This document shows positions 1-7,560 of a stretch of 29,213 bases of DNA, one piece after another. The DNA is from Pararhizobium sp. YC-54. GTDB lineage: Bacteria; Pseudomonadota; Alphaproteobacteria; Rhizobiales; Rhizobiaceae. Made by a program: the position numbers and the translations under genes. The stretch spans positions 1 to 29,213 of the forward strand of contig NZ_JAOYTH010000028.1 in assembly GCF_025847205.1 (NCBI RefSeq), written 5' to 3'. The first letter of the stretch is position 1, and the number at the start of each line of letters is the position of its first letter. The notes under the pieces are model-generated. The model saw nothing but the letters and a program-made list of their open reading frames with translations, did not search any database and was not told the DNA's origin.

Positions 1-264
<264 letters not shown>

Positions 265-597
265 GCCGCGAGAATAGGATGATCCAAGGCTCTATTGAGC
301 CGCGTTGACGCCCCCCTTTTCTCCGTCCTGTCTTGGCCCTTTCGACCAAAGAGTACCAGGGCGACGGCTGGAGAGAACCCATACGCATTCGAAGGATCGT
401 GGAGCCTCGCGCGTGGACACGCGAGGCACGCGACCTATGGGCCGCTGCAAGCCGGCCCGGCGGACTGCAAAGCTCACTCCTAGTTGCAAACACACCATAT
501 GCAATAACGCTAAAATATGCTAATGACATGGGGATGTGAGTACAATCGCGGGGTTTTCGCCGATCGATGGTACCGTGCCGAGCGGAGTGTGGTGTCC
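265..597. other. Intergenic region, no gene recognised
   Basis: This 333-bp stretch separates the dehydrogenase from the next credible gene. The open frames on both strands are short, overlap one another and lack a believable start with a Shine-Dalgarno sequence. The only clear structure is an 8-bp perfect inverted repeat at 404-411/420-427 (GCCTCGCG / CGCGAGGC, 8-base loop). It has no T-run after it on either side. The segment around 480-535 is AT-rich and may hold the promoter of the following gene, but I see no convincing -35/-10 pair. Confidence 0.5.
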
Positions 598-885
598 ATG
601 CTGAACGACCGGATGTGCAAGACCGCAGCCCTGATTTTCGCCGCCACACTCCCGGCTTTTGCCCAGGAAAAGGCACCCGTCACCAACGATTTAGCAAGTT
701 GCGCGGAACTTCAGAGGAAAGCGATTGGCATCGGCCTCGACGACGAACCGAGCAAGAAGAAACTCGATCTCTGCATGTTTCAGTTCTGGCGCCAACTCGG
801 CACGCCGGTGCCTTTTCTGGTGTATCAGCCGCCTTCCCTTGATCTGCCAGACCAGGTGAAGGCGCCGGACCGCGGCGAAACTTGA
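598..885 (+). CDS. Small secreted protein of unknown function
   Basis: I do not recognise this 95-aa protein. Starting at ATG 598 the N-terminus reads MLNDRMCKTAALIFAATLPAFAQEK, a short basic region, a hydrophobic core and an AFA-Q cleavage-like site, so a Sec signal peptide is likely. The mature part is hydrophilic with two cysteines (SCAELQRK and LDLCMFQFWRQLG) that could form a disulfide in the periplasm. The frame is open upstream to 517, but the signal-peptide logic favours 598. The stop overlaps the Shine-Dalgarno sequence of the next gene, so the two are probably co-transcribed and translationally linked. Confidence 0.6.
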   Translation: MLNDRMCKTAALIFAATLPAFAQEKAPVTNDLASCAELQRKAIGIGLDDEPSKKKLDLCMFQFWRQLGTPVPFLVYQPPSLDLPDQVKAPDRGET

Positions 886-896
886 AGGAGGATCGG

Positions 897-1394
897 ATGA
901 TCGAAGGGTTTTCTATCCCCACAGCCGTGACACTTCTCGGGTTTGGCTGCGCCTTGACGGCAATCATATGCTTTGTCTGCGCTGGGCTTGCGCGTTACTC
1001 GGTCACCGACGCAAGCGAACCGTTCAGCGTGCTGCTGTTGGGGCTCTACCTCTATGCCCTGCCGCTGATGGCGCTTGGCATCGTCGTCGGCTACTTGTCA
1101 TCGATTAGCCGTGAGCCAGCCATTGCCGATACACTCCCAGCAGTCTTGACGCTAGCTGGCGGAGTGACCGTCTATATCTATTCCCTTGATTCCGTACGAA
1201 AATCGATAATCGCCGGTATCTCGCTGCTTGTTTTCACGATCAACCTCATTGGCGGTTCGGCCTATGGCGCATACGTTCGGGAGACCGGCAAGCTCGAACG
1301 CATGCTTTTTGCCATCGAGCAGGAAAAGCAGATACTCAACTATCGCAAGAGCCGAAATCTCGATGCGGTAATGCCCGACTGGGTCTGGAAATAG
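897..1394 (+). CDS. Integral membrane protein of unknown function
   Basis: This 165-aa protein is not recognised as a known family. The ATG at 897 is preceded by a near-perfect Shine-Dalgarno AAGGAGG (885-891) that overlaps the stop of the preceding gene. Four hydrophobic segments are visible: about residues 6-33, 46-69, 81-96 and 105-124. They are followed by a charged tail (ETGKLERMLFAIEQEKQ) that could form a short helix or coiled coil. The tight coupling suggests that the secreted 95-aa protein and this membrane protein act together, but no function can be given. Confidence 0.7.
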   Translation: MIEGFSIPTAVTLLGFGCALTAIICFVCAGLARYSVTDASEPFSVLLLGLYLYALPLMALGIVVGYLSSISREPAIADTLPAVLTLAGGVTVYIYSLDSVRKSIIAGISLLVFTINLIGGSAYGAYVRETGKLERMLFAIEQEKQILNYRKSRNLDAVMPDWVWK

Positions 1395-1435
1395 AAGCTC
1401 GTCGCACGCGATGCTTTATACTATTGTCCGGAATC

Positions 1436-1897
1436 ATGTCTTCAGAGTCTTCCACCATATACGTCGATGCAGACGCCTGCCCGGTCAAGCCGGAAATCCT
1501 GAAGGTCGCCGAGCGCCATGGCCTGCCGGTCGTGCTCGTCGCCAATTCCGGCCTTCGCCCTTCTCGTGACCCGATGGTGCGCAACGTCATCGTTTCCGCC
1601 GGTTTCGACGCCGCCGATGACTGGATTGCCGAACGCGCCGGCGATGGCGATATCGTGATTACCGCCGACGTGCCGCTCGCCGGGCGCTGCGTTGCTGCCG
1701 GCGCGCAGGTGACCGGACCGACTGGCCGTATCTTCGACAAGGGCAATATCGGCATGGCAACAGCCATGCGGGATCTGGGTGCGCATTTGCGCGAGACCGG
1801 CGAAAGCAAGGGCTATAACGCTGCCTTCTCGCCACGCGACCGGTCGGCTTTTCTCGAAACGCTTGACCGGCTTTGCCGCCGCGTCAAACAGCGCTAG
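1436..1897 (+). CDS. yaiI: UPF0178 (YaiI/YqxD, DUF188) family protein
   Basis: The 153-aa protein begins MSSESSTIYVDADACPVKPEI. The YVDADACPVK motif near the N-terminus and the later TADVPLA and GPTGRIFDKGNIG segments are hallmarks of the UPF0178/DUF188 family, which resembles PIN-like metal-dependent nucleases. The two acidic residues of the DAD motif are present. The family's biological role is not established. ATG 1436 was chosen over a TTG at 1424 because family members start just before the (I/V)YVDADACPV strand. Length agrees with the family (about 150 aa). Confidence 0.9.
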   Translation: MSSESSTIYVDADACPVKPEILKVAERHGLPVVLVANSGLRPSRDPMVRNVIVSAGFDAADDWIAERAGDGDIVITADVPLAGRCVAAGAQVTGPTGRIFDKGNIGMATAMRDLGAHLRETGESKGYNAAFSPRDRSAFLETLDRLCRRVKQR

Positions 1898-1924
1898 AAC
1901 AAAGCCGCAGCCGGAGCGCAGACA

Positions 1925-2578
1925 TTGACACCCACGGACAGGAATATTGCCCATCGCCGCCACGCCCCTTTCTACGCGGGTGGCGTTTGCGCTGCGATCA
2001 CCGCCGTCCTTTGCCTGTACGTCGCGCCAAAATTCGCAGTGGGCCTCCCGGCCGTCGTTTTCTTTTCCGTTTATCTGTTGCTGATTGCCCGTCGTATGCC
2101 GAAATTGACGGGAGCCTATCTGAAACGCAATGCAGCCGGGACCGACGAACCAGCGGTGATCATCTTTGCCGTCACGCTTGTTACCGTGGGCGTTTCCACC
2201 GTTTCATTGTTCCAGGCGCTCAACGCCGGCGGCACGGAGACGGTTGTCGAACTGGTGGTGGCTTTCGCGTCCGTCGCGCTGGGATGGCTGACCATCCATA
2301 CGATGGCAGCGATGCACTATGCCCATCGGTACTGGAGCCCGGAGATGGGCGACGACGAGGGCGATGGCCACAGCCTCGATTTTCCCGGCACCAAGGAGCC
2401 GGGCGGCTATGACTTCCTCTACTTCGCCTTTGTTATAGGCATGACGGCGCAAACCTCAGACATTGCTATTACCTCGACTGAAATGCGCAAGATCAATCTT
2501 GTGCACGCGGTCGTCTCCTTCTTCTTCAACACGGTATTGGTGGCGGCTGCGGTCAACGCGGCGGTATCTCTGGCCTAG
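1925..2578 (+). CDS. DUF1345 family membrane protein
   Basis: The 217-aa protein has about five hydrophobic segments: roughly residues 15-33, 38-54, 77-97, 105-127 and 188-210. The segment FLYFAFVIGMTAQTSDIAIT is the recognisable signature of DUF1345 proteins, common in rhizobia and of unknown function. The start is a TTG at 1925 with GGAG at 1913-1916 eight bases upstream, and no ATG or GTG gives a better N-terminus. Its stop is about 50 bp before fghA on the same strand, so co-transcription is possible. Confidence 0.85.
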   Translation: MTPTDRNIAHRRHAPFYAGGVCAAITAVLCLYVAPKFAVGLPAVVFFSVYLLLIARRMPKLTGAYLKRNAAGTDEPAVIIFAVTLVTVGVSTVSLFQALNAGGTETVVELVVAFASVALGWLTIHTMAAMHYAHRYWSPEMGDDEGDGHSLDFPGTKEPGGYDFLYFAFVIGMTAQTSDIAITSTEMRKINLVHAVVSFFFNTVLVAAAVNAAVSLA

Positions 2579-2627
2579 CGTATCGCACGAGACTCGAATG
2601 CCGTTTTCAGCTTCAAGGGAGCACAGC

Positions 2628-3461
2628 TTGAAAGTCCTTTCCCAGAACACCGCCTTTGGCGGCATGCAGGGCGTCTTTTCGCACGATTCACAGGCCTGCG
2701 GGGTCGAGATGACCTTTGCGGTCTATATCCCGCCACAGGCGATCACCACGCCCTGCCCCGTCGTCTGGTATCTCTCCGGCCTCACCTGCACGCATGCCAA
2801 TGTGATGGAGAAAGGCGAATATCGCCGGATGGCCGCCGAACTCGGCCTGATCATCGTCTGCCCCGACACCAGTCCGCGCGGCAGCGACGTTCCCGACGAA
2901 CTGACCAACTGGCAGATGGGCAAGGGTGCGGGCTTTTATCTCGATGCCACCGAGGCGCCCTGGGCCGAAAACTACCAGATGTACACCTACATCACCCAGG
3001 AGCTTCCCGCTTTCATCGCCCAGCATTTCCGCGTCGACATGGCCCGCCAGGGCATCTTCGGCCATTCCATGGGCGGGCACGGCGCCATGACCATCGCGCT
3101 GAAAAACCCGGACCGGTTCAAGAGCTGCTCGGCGTTTGCGCCGATCGTCGAACCTTCGACGGCAGACTGGTCGATCGGCGCCTTCGAAAAATATCTCGGC
3201 GAGGACAGGGCAAGCTGGCGGCAATACGACGCCTGCGCGCTGGTAAAGGACGGCGCCCGCTTCCCCGAGTTTTTGATCGACCAGGGCAAGGCCGACAATT
3301 TCCTGGAAACGGGCCTGCGGCCATGGCTGTTCGAGGATGCCATCAAAGGCACGGGGATCGGTCTGACGCTGCGCATGCACGAGCGCTACGACCACTCCTA
3401 CTATTTCATCTCGTCGTTCATGGACGAGCACCTGAAATGGCACGCCGAGCGGCTGGCATAG
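2628..3461 (+). CDS. fghA: S-formylglutathione hydrolase
   Basis: The 277-aa esterase-D family hydrolase converts S-formylglutathione to formate and glutathione, the second step of glutathione-dependent formaldehyde detoxification. From the chosen start it reads KVLSQNTAFGGMQGVF, collinear with E. coli FrmB. The alpha/beta-hydrolase triad is visible: Ser147 in GHSMGG, Asp223 in DQGKADNF and His256 in YDHSYYF. The conserved LSGLTC (oxyanion-hole region) and APIVEPS segments are present. The start is TTG 2628 with AAGGGAG at 2615-2621, six bases upstream. An ATG at 2598 would add ten residues without a good Shine-Dalgarno. Confidence 0.95.
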   Translation: MKVLSQNTAFGGMQGVFSHDSQACGVEMTFAVYIPPQAITTPCPVVWYLSGLTCTHANVMEKGEYRRMAAELGLIIVCPDTSPRGSDVPDELTNWQMGKGAGFYLDATEAPWAENYQMYTYITQELPAFIAQHFRVDMARQGIFGHSMGGHGAMTIALKNPDRFKSCSAFAPIVEPSTADWSIGAFEKYLGEDRASWRQYDACALVKDGARFPEFLIDQGKADNFLETGLRPWLFEDAIKGTGIGLTLRMHERYDHSYYFISSFMDEHLKWHAERLA

Positions 3462-3482
3462 GCGTCAACCACACGGATTGAA

Positions 3483-3510
3483 GAACCGCCCGTCCTGCAC
3501 GGCGCGGTTC
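3483..3510 (+). terminator. Terminator after fghA (bidirectional)
   Basis: GAACCGC/GCGGTTC plus inner CCGT/ACGG form an 11-bp stem with a one-base bulge and a 5-base loop, followed on the + strand by CTTTCATTTT. It lies between the convergent fghA and DUF1883 genes and probably serves both. Confidence 0.75.
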
Positions 3511-3519
3511 CTTTCATTT

Positions 3520-3831
3520 TCAGGATGCGGACTGGAAACGCGGCGGTGCGGCAGTCTCGACGATGCGGATGCTCGATTCGCTCTGGCCATGGTGGCCTTC
3601 CATGTCGATGACCGCGTGCCAGTGACCGGATTGCGGGATGACCAGGCGGATCGGTGACTTGCGCGCAACGCCACCGATGAACTGATGCTTCAGCGTTTCC
3701 TTGTAGAGCTTGAAGTTGTTGTCGGTCATCAGCCGCACATTGGCGACGGCCGACAGGGTGATCTCGATGGTCACGCCCGCGCGCTGTTGCTTCAGGTCGT
3801 AATGGGTGAAGCTGAACTTCAGTTTTTTCAT
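3520..3831 (-). CDS. DUF1883 domain-containing protein
   Basis: The 103-aa protein starts MKKLKFSFTHYDLKQQRAG. It contains the DUF1883 core: ITLSAVANVRLMTDNNFKLY followed by SPIRLVIPQSGHWHAVIDMEG. The family is small and soluble, with no established function. It is often found alone or beside SEFIR/TIR-type domains, none of which is present here. The ATG at 3831 gives the family's usual N-terminus, and a longer in-frame start at 3900 would add an unrelated basic extension. A perfect 6-bp hairpin (GCGTCA/TGACGC, 3866-3881) sits in its leader. Confidence 0.85.
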   Translation of the reverse strand: MKKLKFSFTHYDLKQQRAGVTIEITLSAVANVRLMTDNNFKLYKETLKHQFIGGVARKSPIRLVIPQSGHWHAVIDMEGHHGQSESSIRIVETAAPPRFQSAS

Positions 3832-4040
3832 TGCACGTCCGCTTGAAAACAGCCTACGGCGGCGCGCGTCATTCATGACGCACAAAGGTCGCTGTAGCAT
3901 TTTTAATCTGCTGCATATTAGAGATTGCGTGTTAAAAATTGGTTTTCCGCCGGTCCGCCCATTGGCGGCAGAGGCCTATCGGATGTACCGAAACGGCGAC
4001 TCTCTTTTCCGCAACGCCGCTTTCGGCTATGGCATTTTCC

Positions 4041-4418
4041 ATGACACATATCCTTCTCGTCGCCGCCGGTGGTGCTGCCGGTTCGGTGCTCCGCTACCTC
4101 GCCGGCCTTTGGGCGCTGCGCAACTTCGGTCCTTCGTTTCCGTGGGGAACGCTGATGGTCAACGTCACCGGATCCTTCCTGATCGGTTTTCTTGCCGAGG
4201 TGATCGCCCGCAAATTCGGAGCGTCGGCTGAGATGCGCGTGTTCCTGATCACCGGTATCCTTGGCGGCTATACGACGTTCTCGGCCTTCTCGCTCGACGC
4301 CATCAACCTGCTCGAACGCGGCGAACCGGTGACGGCGCTGATTTATGTAGCTTCCAGCGTGCTTCTTTCGGCACTCGCCGTGTTTGCCGGGCTGGCCCTT
4401 ATGCGCGCAATGGTCTAA
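4041..4418 (+). CDS. crcB: Fluoride ion channel CrcB/Fluc
   Basis: The 125-aa, four-helix membrane protein exports fluoride as a dual-topology dimer. Family marks are visible: the N-terminal GGAAGSVLRYL, the helix with WGTLMVNVTGSFLIGF (conserved Asn41 pore region), and GILGGYTTFSAFS (residues 72-84, the helix-break and Na+-binding motif). The length equals that of typical CrcB. ATG 4041 gives the canonical N-terminus; ATG 4029 would add only MAFS. I looked for a fluoride (crcB-motif) riboswitch upstream and did not see the conserved GAUG...CGCC arrangement, so expression may be constitutive. Confidence 0.95.
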   Translation: MTHILLVAAGGAAGSVLRYLAGLWALRNFGPSFPWGTLMVNVTGSFLIGFLAEVIARKFGASAEMRVFLITGILGGYTTFSAFSLDAINLLERGEPVTALIYVASSVLLSALAVFAGLALMRAMV

Positions 4419-4541
4419 AGGGACCATCTCAGAGCGCTGCGCGTCCATTCGGACCGGCCTGCTCTGTCATATCAGTCTGCGCACGGATTTCCCGCCGGCA
4501 CCATTGTCGGGGCGCTATGGCAATTGGATGCAGGAAACAAG

Positions 4542-5534
4542 ATGGCGGGTATTGAACACAAGCAGGTCGAATCCGACGAGGCGGGCATGCGCCTCGATCG
4601 CTGGTTCAAGGTGCATTATCCCGGCCTCGGCTTCGGCCCGCTGCAGAAGCTGCTGCGCTCCGGCCAGGTCCGTGTCGATGGCGGCCGCGTCAAATCCGAC
4701 ACGCGCGTCCAGCCCGGGCAGGTGGTGCGCATTCCGCCGATGGAGGTCGATCCGAAGACAAGGACGGGCCCGATCGCCGGCCGTGACCTGCGCCATGCAT
4801 CCGATCACGAGCTTTTGTCGCGCATGCTGTTGCATGAAGACGCCAAGGTAATCGTCCTCAACAAGCCGCCCGGCATTGCGGTTCAGGGCGGCTCGGGCAT
4901 CAACCGCCATATCGACGACATGCTGGAAGCCTGGACGAGCCCCAAGGGTGAAAAGCCGCGTCTCGTGCACCGGCTCGACCGCGACACATCCGGCGTTCTG
5001 GTCATCGCCCGCACCCGCGGTGCCGCCCAGAAGCTGACGGCTGCCTTCCGCGAACGCGATACCAAAAAGACCTACTGGGCGCTGGTCAAGGGCGTACCAC
5101 GCAAGAAGGAAGACAAGATTTCGACCTGGCTGGTCAAGGAACAGACGCCGGACGGCGACCGCATGCGGATTGCCAAGCATGGCGAAGACGGCGCCGACCA
5201 TGCGGTTTCTTACTACCGGATCATCGAGACGGCCGGCCAGAACCTGACCTGGCTGGAGATGGAGCCCTATACCGGCCGAACCCACCAGCTGCGCGTCCAC
5301 GCTGCCCATATCGGCCACCCGATCATTGGCGATCCGAAGTATTTTGCTGCCGAATTCAATTGGGCGTTTCCCGGCGGCGTCCAGAACAAGCTGCATCTGC
5401 ATGCCCGGCGCATCGACATTCCCCATCCGGACGGCGGACGCCTGATTGTCACCGCGCCGATGCCGCAGCATATGGTCCAGAGCTGGAACCTGATCGGCTT
5501 CGACATGGCCAACGCCGAGGAAGCCGACGACTGA
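4542..5534 (+). CDS. rluC: RluC/RluD-family 23S rRNA pseudouridine synthase
   Basis: The 330-aa protein has an N-terminal S4 RNA-binding domain (about residues 8-65; RLDRWFKVHYP, LLRSGQVRVDGGRV) and the RluA-type catalytic domain. The catalytic Asp146 lies in HRLDRDTSG, and GRTHQLRVHAAHIGHPIIGDPKY is the conserved binding loop. It isomerises uridines in structured RNA, probably 23S rRNA. Order of domains and length fit RluC, but target positions cannot be read from sequence, so RluD or another paralogue is possible. The start at ATG 4542 follows AGGAAAC. It overlaps the HAD gene by one base. Confidence 0.9.
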   Translation: MAGIEHKQVESDEAGMRLDRWFKVHYPGLGFGPLQKLLRSGQVRVDGGRVKSDTRVQPGQVVRIPPMEVDPKTRTGPIAGRDLRHASDHELLSRMLLHEDAKVIVLNKPPGIAVQGGSGINRHIDDMLEAWTSPKGEKPRLVHRLDRDTSGVLVIARTRGAAQKLTAAFRERDTKKTYWALVKGVPRKKEDKISTWLVKEQTPDGDRMRIAKHGEDGADHAVSYYRIIETAGQNLTWLEMEPYTGRTHQLRVHAAHIGHPIIGDPKYFAAEFNWAFPGGVQNKLHLHARRIDIPHPDGGRLIVTAPMPQHMVQSWNLIGFDMANAEEADD

Positions 5535-6199
5535 TGAAACTCGCTCTTTTCGATTGTGACGGCACGCTGGTCGATAGCGCCGGGCTCATCCATGAGGTCA
5601 TGGCGCGGACCTTCGAGGATTTTGGCCTGCCCCGCGTCTCGCTCGACGCCACCAAGAGCATCATCGGCCTGACGCTCGATATCGCCATTGCCCGGCTGAT
5701 GCACCAGCCGCATGTCGATGATCGCGCCCAGGCCATGACGGCGCATTACAAGAAGCTCTATGGCGGCGTGCGTGCCGAGATGGATTTCCGCGAGCCGCTT
5801 TTTCCCGGTATCGCACAGCTGATCGCAACGCTTTCAGCGCGCGATGCGCTGCTCCTTGGTGCCGTAACGGGAAAGTCACGGCGCGGACTTGATCAGATCT
5901 GTGCAAGCCACGGATATGAAAAGACATTCTTCGTTTCGCGGACGGCCGATGACTGCCCGTCGAAGCCGCATCCCGCGATGGTGACCGAATGCTGCGCCGA
6001 GGCTGGGGTAGACGCTGAGGATACCGTCGTCATCGGCGATGCGATCTATGACATGCAGATGGCCAAGAGCGCCGGGGCCTTGGCCATCGGCGTCGCATGG
6101 GGCTATGCATCGGTTCGCGAGCTCATCGAGGCCGGGGCGGACTACATTGCCCGCGCGCCGCATGATATTCTGGACTGGATGGAGACACATCATGGGTGA
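5534..6199 (+). CDS. HAD-superfamily hydrolase, phosphoglycolate-phosphatase-like
   Basis: The 221-aa protein has all four HAD motifs: DCDGTLVDS at residues 7-15 (nucleophile Asp7, acid Asp9), a Thr in AVTGKS, Lys in SKPHPAM, and GDAIYDMQMA as the metal-binding acidic motif. A small helical cap lies between motifs I and II, typical of the Gph/PGM-type subfamily. It is a cytoplasmic phosphatase, and the substrate cannot be deduced. The start codon ATG overlaps the stop of the pseudouridine synthase (TGATG), and its own stop lies 8 bases inside the ATP12 gene, so the three genes form one translationally coupled unit. Confidence 0.9.
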   Translation: MKLALFDCDGTLVDSAGLIHEVMARTFEDFGLPRVSLDATKSIIGLTLDIAIARLMHQPHVDDRAQAMTAHYKKLYGGVRAEMDFREPLFPGIAQLIATLSARDALLLGAVTGKSRRGLDQICASHGYEKTFFVSRTADDCPSKPHPAMVTECCAEAGVDAEDTVVIGDAIYDMQMAKSAGALAIGVAWGYASVRELIEAGADYIARAPHDILDWMETHHG

Positions 6200-6977
6200 T
6201 ATTCGCGACGATCTGTCCGAAGCGCTGAGCGACCCCGATCCCGTGCGCCGCGCGCAGATACAGATGCACAAGCCGCTGCCGAAGCGGTTCTATACGACCG
6301 TGAGCATCGGCCCGGCGGAAGACGGCGGCCATGCCATCCTTCTCGACGGTCGCCCGGTTCGCACACCGGCGAAGCAGCACCTGACGGTGCCGACCCATGC
6401 GGTGGCCGAGCTGCTTGCCGCGGAATGGGATGCGCAGAAGGACGAGATCGACCCGGCGACAATGCCCGTCACCCGGCTTGCCAACACGGCGATCGATGGC
6501 GTTTCCAAGGACGTCCGCGCCGTCTTTGACGACATCCTCAACTTTGCCGGAACAGATCTCCTCTGCTACCGCGCAGGCGAGCCCGAAGGTCTGGCCCTCC
6601 GGCAGTCGGAACGCTGGGATCCGGTGGTTACCTGGGCGGCAGAGACACTGGGCGCACGGTTCATTCTCATCGAGGGTATCGTGCATCAGGTTCAGCCACG
6701 TGCCGCCATCAACGGCATCGCCGAGGCCCTACGCGCCTATGCCACGCCGCTTGGCCTTGCCTGCCTGCATACGATCACCACGCTCACGGGCTCTGCCCTG
6801 CTCGCCATCGCCTTTGCCGAAAAGCAGCTGTCGGCGGAAGAGGCCTGGGCACTCGCCCATCTCGACGAGGACTGGCAGATCGAGCATTGGGGCACTGACG
6901 AGGAAGCCTTCCAGCGCCGCGAGAACCGCTGGCGGGAAATGCAGGCCGCCACCGCGACGCTCGACGCCCTGCGCTGA
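6192..6977 (+). CDS. ATP12-family F1-ATPase assembly chaperone
   Basis: The 261-aa protein matches the ATP12 family, which in mitochondria and alphaproteobacteria binds the F1 alpha subunit during ATP synthase assembly. Recognisable parts are KRFYTTVSI, ILLDGRPVRTPAKQHL, VAELLAAEWDAQKDEIDPATMPVTRLANTAID, and the terminal ALAHLDEDWQIEHWGTDEEA with its conserved EDWQIExWG. ATG 6192 lies inside the end of the HAD gene (8-base overlap). A perfect terminator follows 28 bp after the stop and closes the operon. Confidence 0.92.
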   Translation: MGDIRDDLSEALSDPDPVRRAQIQMHKPLPKRFYTTVSIGPAEDGGHAILLDGRPVRTPAKQHLTVPTHAVAELLAAEWDAQKDEIDPATMPVTRLANTAIDGVSKDVRAVFDDILNFAGTDLLCYRAGEPEGLALRQSERWDPVVTWAAETLGARFILIEGIVHQVQPRAAINGIAEALRAYATPLGLACLHTITTLTGSALLAIAFAEKQLSAEEAWALAHLDEDWQIEHWGTDEEAFQRRENRWREMQAATATLDALR

Positions 6978-7005
6978 TTTCCAAAACCCCGATTACCCAT
7001 ACAAG

Positions 7006-7040
7006 AACACCCCCGCGCAGCGTCTGCACGGGGGTGTTTT
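7006..7040 (+). terminator. Intrinsic terminator after the rluC-HAD-ATP12 operon
   Basis: AACACCCCCG (7006-7015) and CGGGGGTGTT (7029-7038) are perfect 10-bp inverted repeats with a 13-base loop; the right arm runs into TTTT (7037-7040). It sits between the convergent ATP12 and gdx genes and may stop transcription from both sides, although the T-run is better on the + strand. Confidence 0.9.
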
Positions 7041-7059
7041 CATTCAGCGTCCGTGATTT

Positions 7060-7374
7060 TCAGGCGGTCAGCTTCAGCCCGGCAATGCCGGCAACGATCA
7101 GCGCGATACAGCCGAGGCGAACAGCCGTTGCAGGCTCGGCGAGCAGCACGATACCCAAGATAACAGTACCGACCGTGCCGATGCCCGTCCAGACCGCATA
7201 GGCGGTGCCGAGCGGCAGCGTGCGCACGGCGATGCCGAGCAGAACGACGCTCGCCACCATGGAGGCGCCGGTCAGAACTGTTGGCATCAGCTTGGTAAAA
7301 CCTTCGGTATATTTCAGGCCGACCGCCCAACCGATTTCAAGAATTCCTGCGAGGAAAAGGATAATCCAGGCCAT
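7060..7374 (-). CDS. gdx: Small multidrug resistance family guanidinium exporter (Gdx, formerly SugE)
   Basis: The 104-aa protein has four transmembrane helices. The essential Glu13 lies in helix 1 ([19 protein letters not shown]), and the family signature [16 protein letters not shown] and GLKLTA ending are present. The GW and K residues after Glu13 are typical of the SugE/Gdx branch rather than EmrE. Members exchange guanidinium for protons across the inner membrane as dual-topology dimers. The ATG at 7374 is preceded by GGAG (7384-7381). The two-hairpin leader is the guanidine-II type, which independently supports guanidinium as the substrate and argues against the older name quaternary ammonium resistance protein. 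Confidence 0.95.
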   Translation of the reverse strand: MAWIILFLAGILEIGWAVGLKYTEGFTKLMPTVLTGASMVASVVLLGIAVRTLPLGTAYAVWTGIGTVGTVILGIVLLAEPATAVRLGCIALIVAGIAGLKLTA

Positions 7375-7380
7375 GATTGA

Positions 7381-7460
7381 CTCCGTCTAAAGGAGCGAGG
7401 CCGTCCTCGCGGATGTTCGGGTGCCGGCGAGAGATGCCGGTCCCGTGCAGCCGTCTGCAT
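7381..7460 (-). promoter_or_regulatory. Guanidine-II (mini-ykkC) riboswitch in the gdx leader
   Basis: Read on the - strand, hairpin P1 is TGCAG-ACGG-CTGCA (7459-7446) and hairpin P2 is GCGAGG-ACGG-CCTCGC (7410-7395). Both have the ACGR tetraloop that defines guanidine-II RNAs, in which two such loops kiss and bind guanidinium. The 35-base linker contains a third hairpin, CCGGC/GCCGG. Just after P2, CTCC (7395-7392) can pair with the SD GGAG (7384-7381). This pairing shares one base with P2, a plausible expression platform in which ligand-stabilised P2 frees the SD. The class is known; the pairing mechanism here is inferred. Confidence 0.88.
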
Positions 7461-7466
7461 ATGCAC

Positions 7467-7495
7467 TCTATGCCATCCAGATTTGACTGTGACAA
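7467..7495 (-). promoter_or_regulatory. Probable sigma-70-type promoter of gdx
   Basis: TTGTCA (7495-7490) and CATAGA (7472-7467) are separated by 17 bases. The -35 matches five of six consensus bases; the -10 is weaker. A start point about seven bases downstream would fall at about 7460, immediately before riboswitch hairpin P1, which is the main reason to trust it. Confidence 0.5.
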
Positions 7496-7560
7496 GTGCT
7501 CCTGGTGCATGGCAGCTATCCACGGTTCAAGCAATTGCTGGGCTGGTAGCGACAGTCCAG

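Noticed and set aside
404..427. Perfect 8-bp inverted repeat as terminator of frmA
   Set aside because: It lies 140 bp past the stop and has no T-run on either strand; it is recorded only as a structure in the gap.
3900..4040. Possible fluoride riboswitch upstream of crcB
   Set aside because: The conserved GAUG...CGCC pseudoknot pattern of the crcB motif was not found on the + strand, and the region is better explained as a divergent promoter gap.
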